Positions 1 to 6,818 of a DNA stretch of 10,632 nucleotides are shown here, in pieces. Made by a program: the position numbers and the translations under genes. Under the pieces are notes generated by a model. That model did not search any database. It had not been told where the DNA came from and saw nothing but the letters and a program-made list of their open reading frames with translations. Numbering within the stretch: position 1 is the stretch's first letter; each line of letters opens with the position of its first letter. The stretch is from Sphingomonadales bacterium UBA6174 (lineage in GTDB: Bacteria > Pseudomonadota > Alphaproteobacteria > Sphingomonadales > Sphingomonadaceae). The stretch covers positions 21,554 through 32,185 of the forward strand of contig DITW01000043.1 of the NCBI GenBank assembly GCA_002422945.1, given 5' to 3'.

Positions 1-21
1 CGAGTCCCTTCGCCCGCACCA
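1..21 (+). tRNA. 3' end of a tRNA gene (partial), probably tRNA-Leu
   Basis: The first 21 bases read as the end of a tRNA. Bases 1-5 (CGAGT) fit the last five positions of a TTCGAGT T-loop, 6-10 (CCCTT) the 3' strand of the T-stem, and 11-17 (CGCCCGC) the 3' acceptor strand. Base 18 (A) is the discriminator and 19-21 an encoded CCA. The implied 5' acceptor strand would be GCGGGCG, which fits leucine tRNAs of alphaproteobacteria as I recall them. The anticodon lies outside the window, so the amino-acid identity is inference only. The gene is on the same strand as tig and ends 60 bp before it. Confidence 0.72.
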
Positions 22-37
22 GTTTTCGCCCGTGGCG

Positions 38-63
38 GGGAGGGCCATCCCAAGAGATTTTTT
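38..63 (+). terminator. weak hairpin plus T-run after the tRNA
   Basis: A GGGA (38-41)/TCCC (48-51) stem with a 6-nt loop is followed at 58-63 by six T. The stem is only 4 bp and the T-run starts 6 nt after it, so this is a weak candidate for tRNA transcript termination. The gap also contains a short CCCG/CGGG hairpin (29-39). I see no convincing promoter for tig here, so tig could be read from the tRNA promoter. Confidence 0.25.
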
Positions 64-81
64 GGAACATAGAGGCTGATA

Positions 82-1659
82 ATGTCGATCAAGACTGTTG
101 AAACGCTGAATGAAGGCCTGAAGCGCGCCTATACCGTGACGATCGCCGCGACGGAAATTGAAGCCCGTGTCGAGGCTGAAATCAAGGCCGTCGCGCCGCA
201 GATCAAAATGCCCGGCTTCCGCCCCGGCAAGGTGCCTGCCAATCTCGTGCGCAAGATGCATGGCGAAGCCATCGCCGCTGATGCCCTGCAAAAGTCGGTG
301 CAGGACAGCGTGCAGAAGGTGCTGGCCGATAACAAGCTCCGTCCGGCGATTCAGCCGTCCGTCGAGCTGTCGGAAGGCTATGCTCATGGCCAGGATGCCG
401 AAATCAAGGTTGCGCTTGAAGTGCTGCCTGATGTGCCGGCCCCGGCGATTGAAGGCATTACGCTCGAACGCCTGACGGTCGAAGTGCCGTCGGAAAAGAT
501 TGACGAGCAGCTCCAGAACTTCGCCAAGCAGATGAAGAAGTTCGACGATGCCCCGGCTAAGCACAAGGCGAAGACCGGCGATCAGGTCATTGTCGATTTC
601 GTCGGCAAGGTCGATGGCGTTGCCTTTGATGGCGGCACCGGCGAAGGCATGGCGGTGGAACTGGGCTCGGGCAATCTGATCCCGGGCTTTGAAGACCAGC
701 TCGTCGGCGTGAAAATCGGCGACGAAAAAGTTCTGAACGTCACTTTCCCGGACGATTATGGCGCGGCGGAACTCGCTGGCAAGCCGGCGACTTTTGAAGT
801 CAAGGTCACTGCCGTCAAGGTGCCGGTTGAAGCTGCCATCGATGATGATTTTGCCAAGAATCTCGGCCTTGAAAGCCTTGAAAAGCTGCGCGAAATCTTC
901 AAGGGCCAGTTCGAGCAGGAACTGAACGGCCTGACCCGCACCCATATGAAGCGCAAGTTGCTCGATCAGCTGGCTGACCGTCATGATTTCGACGTGCCGC
1001 CGACGATGGTTGAAATGGAATTCAACCAGATCTGGCAGCAGCTGGAACATGAAGCCGGCCACGAAGCCGATCCGGAAGCCGCCAAGGCGGAACTGGAAAA
1101 TGATCGCGACGATTACCTCAAGATCGCTGAACGCCGCGTGCGCCTTGGCCTGTTGCTGTCGGAAATCGGCCAGCAGAACAATGTCGAAGTGAGCCAGCAG
1201 GAAATGAGCCGCCTCGTGATGCAGGCTGCCCAGCAGTATAACCCGCAGGATCAGCAGCGTTTCATCCAATATATCCAGCAGGACCCGATGGCGGCTGCCC
1301 AGCTGCGCGCCCCGCTGTATGAAGACAAGGTTGTCGACTTCCTGTTCGAAAAGGCCAGCATTTCCGACCGCGCCGTGACGCGTGACGAATTGGAAGCCGC
1401 GATCGAAGCCGATTCGGACGTCAAGCCGCACGTGCATGGCCCGAATTGTGGCCATGATCATGGCGACGCGCCGAAGGCGAAGAAGCCCGCCGCCAAAAAG
1501 GCTGCTGCTGAACCTGCGGCGGAAGCTGCGGAGCCTGCCAAGAAGCCAGCGGCCAAAAAGGCCAAGGCGGCAGACGCCGAACCGGCTGCTGACGCTGAAA
1601 AGCCAGCCGCCAAAAAGCCTGCCGCCAAGAAGGCGCCGGCTAAAAAGGCTGATGCATGA
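82..1659 (+). CDS. tig: trigger factor (ribosome-bound chaperone/peptidyl-prolyl isomerase) with long His/Cys and Lys-Ala-Pro tail
   Basis: Trigger factor binds at the ribosomal exit tunnel and helps nascent chains fold in the cytoplasm. The N-terminal ribosome-docking loop is clear: GFRPGKVP at residues 45-52. A FKBP-type PPIase domain follows at about 165-247 (GDQVIVDFVGKVDG, then LIPGFEDQL near 199-207), then the helical C-terminal chaperone domain to about residue 445. At 525 aa it is longer than the E. coli protein (about 430 aa) because of an extra tail: PHVHGPNCGHDHG (449-461) with four His and one Cys, then Lys/Ala/Pro/Glu repeats to the end. The start is supported by AGAGG at 71-75, 6 nt before ATG. 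The stop overlaps the next start codon (ATGA, 1656-1659), suggesting translational coupling to the membrane glycosyltransferase-like gene. Tail function is unknown to me. Confidence 0.97.
   Translation: MSIKTVETLNEGLKRAYTVTIAATEIEARVEAEIKAVAPQIKMPGFRPGKVPANLVRKMHGEAIAADALQKSVQDSVQKVLADNKLRPAIQPSVELSEGYAHGQDAEIKVALEVLPDVPAPAIEGITLERLTVEVPSEKIDEQLQNFAKQMKKFDDAPAKHKAKTGDQVIVDFVGKVDGVAFDGGTGEGMAVELGSGNLIPGFEDQLVGVKIGDEKVLNVTFPDDYGAAELAGKPATFEVKVTAVKVPVEAAIDDDFAKNLGLESLEKLREIFKGQFEQELNGLTRTHMKRKLLDQLADRHDFDVPPTMVEMEFNQIWQQLEHEAGHEADPEAAKAELENDRDDYLKIAERRVRLGLLLSEIGQQNNVEVSQQEMSRLVMQAAQQYNPQDQQRFIQYIQQDPMAAAQLRAPLYEDKVVDFLFEKASISDRAVTRDELEAAIEADSDVKPHVHGPNCGHDHGDAPKAKKPAAKKAAAEPAAEAAEPAKKPAAKKAKAADAEPAADAEKPAAKKPAAKKAPAKKADA
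1480..1647 (+). repeat. Lys-Ala-Pro coding repeat in the tig tail
   Basis: Within tig, KKPAAKK occurs at residues 467-473, 487-493 and 511-517, with a further KPAAKK at 507-512, separated by Ala/Glu/Asp-rich spacers. At DNA level this gives related GCCAAAAAG/GCCAAGAAG blocks, a likely place for slippage and length variation between strains. The composition resembles histone-H1-like tails of other bacterial proteins; nucleic-acid or ribosomal RNA contact is only an inference from charge. Confidence 0.7.
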
Positions 1660-3358
1660 TATCTGACGTGATTGGTGGCAGGGGGCGCAGATCGCACTCC
1701 CTGCCACCGGTCGCGTTGATATGCGCATGGGCGGTGTTGCTCATGCTGCCGGAAATAATTGCCGGCCCGATTTATGTTGAAAGCGGTGGCTATAATCTTG
1801 TCTGGGGCGAGCAGATCGCAGCCCTGATGCGACAAGGTGAATTTTCCCGCGCTGGTTGCCCGAATCATGGGGCGGCTTTGGTAGCCCCAGCTTTTATTTC
1901 TATGCGCCGCTTTATTTCCTGACATTGGGACTGGTTAGCCTGTCCGGCGTCAAGCTGGTGGCTGCGATGTCGATCGCTTCGCTGATTTTTCTTGGCCTGT
2001 CCGGCCTGACGATGCGGGCATGGCTGGCGGGTTTTGCTTCGCCGCGTATCGCTCTGATCGGTGCTTTTGCCTATATGGCCGCGCCTTATCATCTCCATGA
2101 CATATACGTCCGTGCAGCGCTGGCCGAGGCATCGGCCTTTGCGATGATCCCGCTGCTCGCGATGTCGATGCGGCGGGTGGCGGCGCGCCAGCCCTATGGC
2201 GTGGCGTTATTGGCGCTTGGCTATGCGCTACTGATCCTTGCACATGTGCCGGTCGCCTTGTTGACGACGGTGACATTGATCCCGGCCTATGCGGGATTTT
2301 TGTGGGTCGGGGCGGATGCCGGGCGGCGCGGACTAGTCCGTCGGTTGTTGACCGGTGGGGTGGTTGGCCTTGGCCTGAGCGCGGTATTTTTATGGCCTGC
2401 TTTGGCGCTCCAGCCCTATATTTCCGTCGATAAATTGTTCGGGTCATTTTTCCAGCCGCAGAATTGGCTGTTGCTGACCGGCAGATATGGGCTGTTTGGT
2501 GCGACATTGTTTGATCGCACCTTGGGCGGATTTGCGCTGGCCGCAGGCTGTGCGGTGGTGGCGGTGATGGCATGGCGGGCGGCGGGCAATAGAACACCGG
2601 TCAAATTCTGGGCAGGCTATATCTTCATCTGCGTTTTGTTGCTGACCGGCTTGGTGCCGATCTTCTGGGAATTTCCAGCCATCAAACAGGTGCAATTTCC
2701 ATGGCGGCTTTTTCCGCTGATCGAATTCGCGATGATCACGCTTTTGGCGATGACCGGGCTGAAATTCCCCCGCCTTGCCGGATTGCTGGCGGTGCAATTG
2801 CTGATCATCGGCGCTTTGGTTTTTCTGTTCATGGCGGGTGCAGTGGTGGGGCAGGCGTTTTTCAAAGGACCGGAGATGCGGGCCTATTATCGTCATCATC
2901 TGTTCGATGCGCCGGAATATCTGCCGCCGGGCTATCCCTTGGGGGTAGATGAATATGGTCGGCCCGTATCGGATATGATCGACCTGCCCAAGATGCCGCT
3001 GGCGGTTATTGGCCAAGGTCGCGTGTCGGAGGTCCGCAATTTCCGGGATGGTGCGATGGAGGTAATTGTCACCGCAGATGCGCCGACCGACTTGATCGCG
3101 CGGCGATTCTTCTTTCCGCATTGGCGGGTGAGGGAATTGGGGGCGCGCACGCCCGCTGCCGTCCCTGTGGCGGTGGAGCGCGGGCCGCAGGGTCTGGTGC
3201 GTTGGCAGGTGTCCGCAGGGGTGCATCATTATCGGCTGGAACGGGGCTGGGCGCCGTTTGAACAGGCAGGCTTGGTGATTTCGGCGATTTCCTGCTTGCT
3301 CTTATGGCTGGTCTCGCGCATCGACCGTGCAGGCAAGAACCGAATATTGCATGGGTAA
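1656..3358 (+). pseudogene. frameshifted multi-span membrane protein, PTPS-related/YfhO-like putative glycosyltransferase
   Basis: Two overlapping plus-strand frames make up one gene. Frame A starts at ATG 1656, overlaps the tig stop, and covers the first membrane segment and the following loop to about residue 65. Frame B carries the rest to TAA 3358. Frame A dissolves just where frame B picks up a motif typical of this family, RWLPESWGGFGSPSFYFYAP. One extra C near 1850 (TCC CGC CGC TGG) would join them into about 567 aa. I count roughly 10-11 membrane segments and a soluble stretch near the C-terminus before a final span. The patterns YHLHDIYVRAALAE and AHVPVALL also fit the 6-pyruvoyl-tetrahydropterin-synthase-related membrane family, which resembles GT-C enzymes using polyprenyl-phosphate sugars. 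With the following GT2 gene it probably modifies an envelope polymer; substrate unknown. The break may be a true mutation or a sequence error. If not restored, only frame B could be made, from TTG 1856 or later, lacking the first span. Confidence 0.72.
1845..1858 (+). other. apparent 1-nt deletion (frameshift point)
   Basis: Frame A reads TCC CGC GCT GGT at 1845-1856 and frame B reads CGC TGG TTG at 1850-1858. Inserting a single C after 1850 gives Ser-Arg-Arg-Trp-Leu and restores the family motif with no other change. TTTTCCC (1842-1848) lies just upstream but is in the wrong register for a standard X XXY YYZ minus-one slippery heptamer, so programmed frameshifting is not well supported. Confidence 0.7.
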
Positions 3359-3371
3359 TGCTTAGATGACC

Positions 3372-3377
3372 AAAGGG
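3372..3377 (+). promoter_or_regulatory. ribosome binding site deciding the GT2 start
   Basis: AAAGGG lies 6 nt before ATG 3384. The upstream in-frame ATG at 3366 has no comparable purine-rich site, so 3384 is the preferred start. Confidence 0.55.
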
Positions 3378-3383
3378 CATTTC

Positions 3384-4328
3384 ATGACCGCCAAGACATC
3401 ATCATCGCCACGCGTGGCGGTGGTCCTGCCCTGTTATAATGAAGAAGCGGCGATTGGGCGGACGGTCGCCGATTTCCGCGCGGCGCTGCCGGATGCGGCG
3501 ATTTATGTCTATGACAATAACAGCCGGGATCGTACGGTCGAGGTCGCGAAAGCCGCCGGGGCGATTGTGCGGAGTGAACGCGGGCAGGGCAAGGGCCATG
3601 TCGTGCGCCGGATGTTTGCCGATGTCGATGCCGATATTTATGTGATGGCCGATGGCGATGCGACCTATGACGCCGCCGCCGCGCCGCGCTTGATTGCCCG
3701 ATTATTGGATGAGCAATTGGATATGGTCGTCGGCGCGCGCGAGAGCGAGGTGCAGGCCGCCTATCGTCGTGGGCATCGGCTCGGCAATGCGATGCTGACA
3801 GGGATTTTGACCCAATTATTCGGTCGGTCGTTCAGCGACATTCTGTCGGGCTATCGCGTGTTTTCCCGTCGCTTCGTCAAATCCTTCCCAGTCCTGTCGC
3901 AAGGGTTCGAGATCGAAACCGAGATCAGCGTGCATTCGCTGGAATTGCGGATGCCGGTGGCGGAAGAAGTGACGGCTTATGGCGCGCGCCCGGCAGGGTC
4001 GGAGTCGAAACTGTCGACCTATCGCGATGGCTGGCGCATCCTGAAAACGATCCTCAACCTGTTCCGGCTGGAAAAGCCGATCCTGTTTTTCGGGCTGATC
4101 GGGCTGGCGCTGTTGTTGTTGGCGATTGGCTTTGCGGTGCCGATCGTGCTGACCTATCTCGACACCGGCCTTGTCCCGCGCCTGCCAACGGCGTTGTTGT
4201 CGACAGGCCTGGTGATTTTGGCGACGTTGAGTTTCATGACCGGGTTGATCCTCGATACGGTCGTGCGCGGACGGCGTGAAGTGCGTCGCCTTTTCTATCT
4301 CGCTTATCCGGCCCCCGGCACGGATTGA
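3384..4328 (+). CDS. family 2 glycosyltransferase with C-terminal membrane anchor (polyprenyl-phosphate sugar synthase type)
   Basis: The 314-aa product has a cytoplasmic GT-A domain. It opens with VAVVLPCYNEE (11-21), then DNNSRDRT (44-51), the metal/nucleotide-binding DGD at 90-92 in ADGDATYD, DILSGYRVFSRRF (152-164) and GFEIETEI (174-181). Two hydrophobic segments follow at about 233-256 and 266-293. This layout is that of dolichyl/undecaprenyl-phosphate glucose or mannose synthases, which load a sugar from a nucleotide donor onto a lipid carrier at the inner membrane. It begins 25 bp after the frameshifted membrane gene, whose relatives use such lipid-linked sugars, so a donor-maker/transferase pair is inferred. 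The actual sugar cannot be read from the sequence. An in-frame ATG at 3366 would add six residues but lacks a good ribosome site. Confidence 0.88.
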   Translation: MTAKTSSSPRVAVVLPCYNEEAAIGRTVADFRAALPDAAIYVYDNNSRDRTVEVAKAAGAIVRSERGQGKGHVVRRMFADVDADIYVMADGDATYDAAAAPRLIARLLDEQLDMVVGARESEVQAAYRRGHRLGNAMLTGILTQLFGRSFSDILSGYRVFSRRFVKSFPVLSQGFEIETEISVHSLELRMPVAEEVTAYGARPAGSESKLSTYRDGWRILKTILNLFRLEKPILFFGLIGLALLLLAIGFAVPIVLTYLDTGLVPRLPTALLSTGLVILATLSFMTGLILDTVVRGRREVRRLFYLAYPAPGTD

Positions 4329-4349
4329 ACGAACATGCTGCTGCATCCA

Positions 4350-4379
4350 CTTGCGTTTGTGCAGGTGGGTGACCATAAC
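4350..4379 (+). promoter_or_regulatory. candidate clpP promoter (possible heat-shock type)
   Basis: The 115-bp gap before clpP contains CTTGCGT (4350-4356) and, 16 bp later, CCATAAC (4373-4379). These partly match the RpoH-type pattern (CTTGAAA...CCCATNT). The same stretch also offers a mediocre sigma-70 reading, TTGCGT and CATAAC 17 bp apart. clpP is a classic heat-shock gene, which makes the first reading attractive, but the match is imperfect and this is only a candidate. The rest of the gap shows a 9-nt TTCCGGGAA palindrome (4408-4416) and no clear terminator for the GT2 gene. Confidence 0.3.
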
Positions 4380-4443
4380 ATGAGATGATCCGTCGCTTTT
4401 TCTCCCTTTCCGGGAATTCAGGCCAGCAAGGAAAATAAAACCC

Positions 4444-5067
4444 ATGAATCCGATTGATGCTCTTGTCCCGATCGTCATTGAACAGTCCGCCCGGGGCGAA
4501 CGCAGTTTCGATATTTTCTCCCGCCTGCTGCGTGAACGGATCATCTTCGTCAGCGGTGGCGTGGAAGACCAGATGGCGTCCGTCATCGTGGCCCAGTTGC
4601 TGTTCCTTGAATCGGAAAATCCGAAAAAGGACATCTGGATGTATATCAATTCGCCGGGTGGCGTGGTGACCGCGGGCATGGCGATCCATGATACCATGCA
4701 ATATATCCGCCCGAAGGTCGGCACCGTGTGCATTGGTCAGGCGGCTTCGATGGGTAGCTTCCTGCTCGCAGCAGGTGAACCGGGGATGCGGATTGCGATG
4801 ACCAATTCGCGCATCATGATCCACCAGCCTTCGGGCGGCGCACAGGGTCAGGCGACCGACATCGCGATTCAGGCGCAGGAAATTCTCCGCATCCGCGCCA
4901 GCATGAATTCGCTCTATTCGAAATACACCGGCAAGGACATCGACACGATTGAGAAGGCGATGGAACGCGACAATTTCATGACCGCCGAAGAAGCCAAGAG
5001 CTTCGGCCTGATCGATCAGGTATTCGACCGTCGCCCGGTGAGCGGCGAGGACGAAAAGTCGGCCTAA
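4444..5067 (+). CDS. clpP: ATP-dependent Clp protease proteolytic subunit
   Basis: ClpP forms a double-heptamer serine protease chamber that degrades proteins unfolded by ClpX or ClpA in the cytoplasm. The 207-aa length is normal. The catalytic triad is intact with family spacing: Ser102 in GQAASMGSFLL, His127 in MIHQPSGG and Asp176 in ERDNFM. Further signatures are INSPGG (68-73) and the C-terminal EEAKSFGLID. ATG 4444 is preceded by AAGGA at 4428-4432, a slightly long 11-nt spacing. Its TAA stop (5065-5067) overlaps the stop of convergent ubiA. Its likely terminator is the strong hairpin at 5130-5159. Unlike the common tig-clpP-clpX order, two glycosylation genes precede it and no clpX follows, so its unfoldase partner must be encoded elsewhere. 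Confidence 0.98.
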   Translation: MNPIDALVPIVIEQSARGERSFDIFSRLLRERIIFVSGGVEDQMASVIVAQLLFLESENPKKDIWMYINSPGGVVTAGMAIHDTMQYIRPKVGTVCIGQAASMGSFLLAAGEPGMRIAMTNSRIMIHQPSGGAQGQATDIAIQAQEILRIRASMNSLYSKYTGKDIDTIEKAMERDNFMTAEEAKSFGLIDQVFDRRPVSGEDEKSA

Positions 5068-6002
5068 GCCGTTGCCCCCAATACGCCGCACGCCAAGGCC
5101 ATCAACAGCCCGGCGAAGCGATTAGACCGAAAACGGGCGAGGGCATTCTCGCCCGTTTTTGCGTCTGTGCGACTGGTTTCAAGCGTCAGCGCCTGCCACG
5201 CCAGATGTGATACAACCGGCAGCAATGGCAGCAGCGCAATCGCCTGTGGCCGCATCTGCCAAAAGGCGATGGCCCAGGATAGAATCGCCACCGCATAGAA
5301 ACCACCGATCCCGACCCGGGCATGGTCGCCCATCCGCAGCGCCGAAGATCGGATGCCGACCAGCGCGTCGTCCTCGCGATCCTGCAAGGCGTAGATCGTG
5401 TCATAGCCGATCACCCACGCAATCGCGCCGCCATACAGCCACAGCATCGTCGGGTGGATTGTCCCCGTCACCGCGACCCAACCGGTCGGCAAGGCCCATG
5501 CAAAGACAAGGCCGAGCCATGCCTGCGGCCACCATGTGATCCGCTTCATGAACGGATAGCCCGCGACAAGGCCAAGGCTGGCGAGGGCGACGAGTTGTGC
5601 TTCCCAGCGTAATTGCACCAGCACGACAAGGCCGATGGCGCACAGGATCAGCAGCCACGCCCATGCGGCTTTTAAACTGACCCGACCGGAAGCGACCGGG
5701 CGGGCGCGGGTGCGGGCCACCATCCGATCAAGATCGCGGTCGACAATGTCATTATAGACACAGCCCGCGCCGCGCATCGCCCATGATCCGAGCGCGAACC
5801 ACAGCAGCAACGGCCAATGCGATTTGCCCCCGCCTGCGAGCAGGATCGCCCATGCGCCAGGCCAATAGAGCAGCCAACTCCCAATCGGCCGGTCGATCCG
5901 CGCCAATTGGATATAGGGTCGCCACGCGGCAGGCAGCAGGCCGAGCAGGCCATGATACTGCGTGTCGGGCACGATCAAGGGTTCATCTGCGGCTATTGTC
6001 AT
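5064..6002 (-). CDS. ubiA: 4-hydroxybenzoate polyprenyltransferase (ubiquinone biosynthesis)
   Basis: UbiA attaches the polyprenyl tail to 4-hydroxybenzoate in the inner membrane, an early committed step of ubiquinone synthesis. Both Asp-rich diphosphate/Mg-binding motifs are present: NDIVDRDLD at residues 84-92 and DTIYALQDREDD at 201-212. The rest is hydrophobic with about eight or nine membrane segments. The chosen ATG at 6002 gives 312 aa, near family size, and has AAAGAGG 8 nt upstream. A start at 6122 would add 40 poorly conserved-looking residues and run deep into rsmE. The C-terminal ALARFRSNRFAGLL resembles the normal end of UbiA proteins, so the frame really does run through the terminator hairpin. 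The stop codon overlaps that of clpP by convergent transcription. Confidence 0.95.
   Translation of the reverse strand: MTIAADEPLIVPDTQYHGLLGLLPAAWRPYIQLARIDRPIGSWLLYWPGAWAILLAGGGKSHWPLLLWFALGSWAMRGAGCVYNDIVDRDLDRMVARTRARPVASGRVSLKAAWAWLLILCAIGLVVLVQLRWEAQLVALASLGLVAGYPFMKRITWWPQAWLGLVFAWALPTGWVAVTGTIHPTMLWLYGGAIAWVIGYDTIYALQDREDDALVGIRSSALRMGDHARVGIGGFYAVAILSWAIAFWQMRPQAIALLPLLPVVSHLAWQALTLETSRTDAKTGENALARFRSNRFAGLLMALACGVLGATA
5130..5160 (+). terminator. strong bidirectional intrinsic terminator inside the ubiA 3' coding end
   Basis: AAAACGGGCGAG (5130-5141) pairs perfectly with CTCGCCCGTTTT (5148-5159) around a 6-nt loop, followed by T at 5160. The GC core is 8 bp, with five T on the plus strand (5156-5160) and a matching U-tract on the minus strand, so it can work both ways. 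It sits 62 bp past the clpP stop and is well placed to end clpP transcripts. On the other strand the stem exactly covers ten in-frame ubiA codons (residues 282-291, KTGENALARF), 63 nt before the ubiA stop codon. Confidence 0.88.
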
Positions 6003-6010
6003 GATAAGCG

Positions 6011-6017
6011 CCTCTTT
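6011..6017 (-). promoter_or_regulatory. ubiA ribosome binding site in a 15-bp divergent gap
   Basis: On the minus strand AAAGAGG lies 8 nt before the ubiA ATG (6002). It directly abuts the rsmE ATG (6018) on the other strand. It supports the short 312-aa ubiA start. Confidence 0.65.
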
Positions 6018-6764
6018 ATGCCCGCAACGCCCGCCTGGCCACCTCAATCGACACCACGCCTGTTCACCAGTGAAATGCTGGTCGAAGGGGGCAGCATCCG
6101 TATCGACGGCCCACAGGCGCATTATCTGGTCACGGTGATGCGGACCAAGATCGGCGACCCGGTCAAATTATGCGATAATGTTTCGGGCGAATGGCTCGGC
6201 GTTGCGGAAGCGGTCGGCAAGCGCGATCTGGTGCTGCGGGTGGAGCGATTGCTGCGGGCGCGGGAGATCGTGCCGGACCTGTGGCTGTGCTTTGCCCCCA
6301 TCAAAAAGGGACGGATTGAGTTTTTGCTCGAAAAGGCGTGCGAACTCGGCGCGGCGCGGCTGGTGCCGGTGCTGACCCGGCGTTGTGTGGTCGATAAGGT
6401 CAATCATGAACGCGCGATGGCGCAACTGACCGAGGCGGCGGAACAATGCAGCCGCACGGCCCTGCCTGACCTAGCCGAAGTGGTGAAATTGCCGCAATTG
6501 TTGCGGGCATGGCCGGATGACCGCGTGTTGTTTTTCGCGGATGAAACCGGGGGCGAAGCTTTTGCCGAGGCGGCGAAGGCGCGTCGCGGTCAGCCTGTAG
6601 CGATCCTGATTGGCCCGGAAGGGGGTTTTGACCCGGAAGAGCGCGAAGCGATTCGCGCTTTGCCACAGGCGGTGGGCGTTGGTCTGGGGCCGCGTATCTT
6701 ACGGGCAGAAACAGCGGCGGCCGCGGCTTTGTCCGTCTGGATGGCGGCGGCGGGGGATTGGTAA
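6018..6764 (+). CDS. rsmE: 16S rRNA (uracil(1498)-N3)-methyltransferase
   Basis: RsmE methylates N3 of U1498 in 16S rRNA of the 30S subunit, using S-adenosylmethionine. The 248-aa product has the N-terminal RNA-binding portion (HYLVTVMR, 35-42), then a SPOUT knot domain. Its signatures are KKGRIEFLLEKACELGA (96-112), EQCSRT (142-147), IGPEGGF (198-204) and LGPRILRAETA (223-233). The latter two form the cofactor-binding trefoil knot. The start at 6018 is chosen because MPATPAWPPQSTPRLF looks like the normal beginning of this family and gives the usual length; an upstream in-frame ATG at 5817 lies inside antisense ubiA. No good Shine-Dalgarno precedes 6018 (only a weak ATAAG), so the message may be leaderless or weakly initiated. 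gshA follows after 54 bp and may be co-transcribed. Confidence 0.93.
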   Translation: MPATPAWPPQSTPRLFTSEMLVEGGSIRIDGPQAHYLVTVMRTKIGDPVKLCDNVSGEWLGVAEAVGKRDLVLRVERLLRAREIVPDLWLCFAPIKKGRIEFLLEKACELGAARLVPVLTRRCVVDKVNHERAMAQLTEAAEQCSRTALPDLAEVVKLPQLLRAWPDDRVLFFADETGGEAFAEAAKARRGQPVAILIGPEGGFDPEEREAIRALPQAVGVGLGPRILRAETAAAAALSVWMAAAGDW

Positions 6765-6818
6765 TTCTTCGTAATATTGCTTTGCGAGCACCGTATTAGA
6801 TGGGTAAAGCACTGCCCC

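Noticed and set aside
1480..1647. Tandem repeat as a possible CRISPR or mobile repeat
   Set aside because: The repeats are degenerate codons of a Lys/Ala/Pro tail in one open frame with irregular spacing.
1842..1858. Programmed minus-one ribosomal frameshifting in the membrane gene
   Set aside because: TTTTCCC is present but not in the X XXY YYZ phase, re-pairing of tRNAs after slippage would be poor, and no clear downstream stimulatory structure was noticed. A lost base explains the family motif better.
4329..4443. Small gene or RNA in the GT2-clpP gap
   Set aside because: There is no open frame with a start and ribosome site and no convincing folded structure beyond short palindromes.
3816..5091. 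Minus-strand open frames of 305 and 285 codons opposite GT2 and clpP
   Set aside because: Both overlap strongly supported plus-strand genes and each other, and neither has recognisable motifs.
5064..6122. Long ubiA form starting at 6122
   Set aside because: The extra 40 residues do not resemble the family, they overlap rsmE, and a good ribosome site supports the start at 6002.
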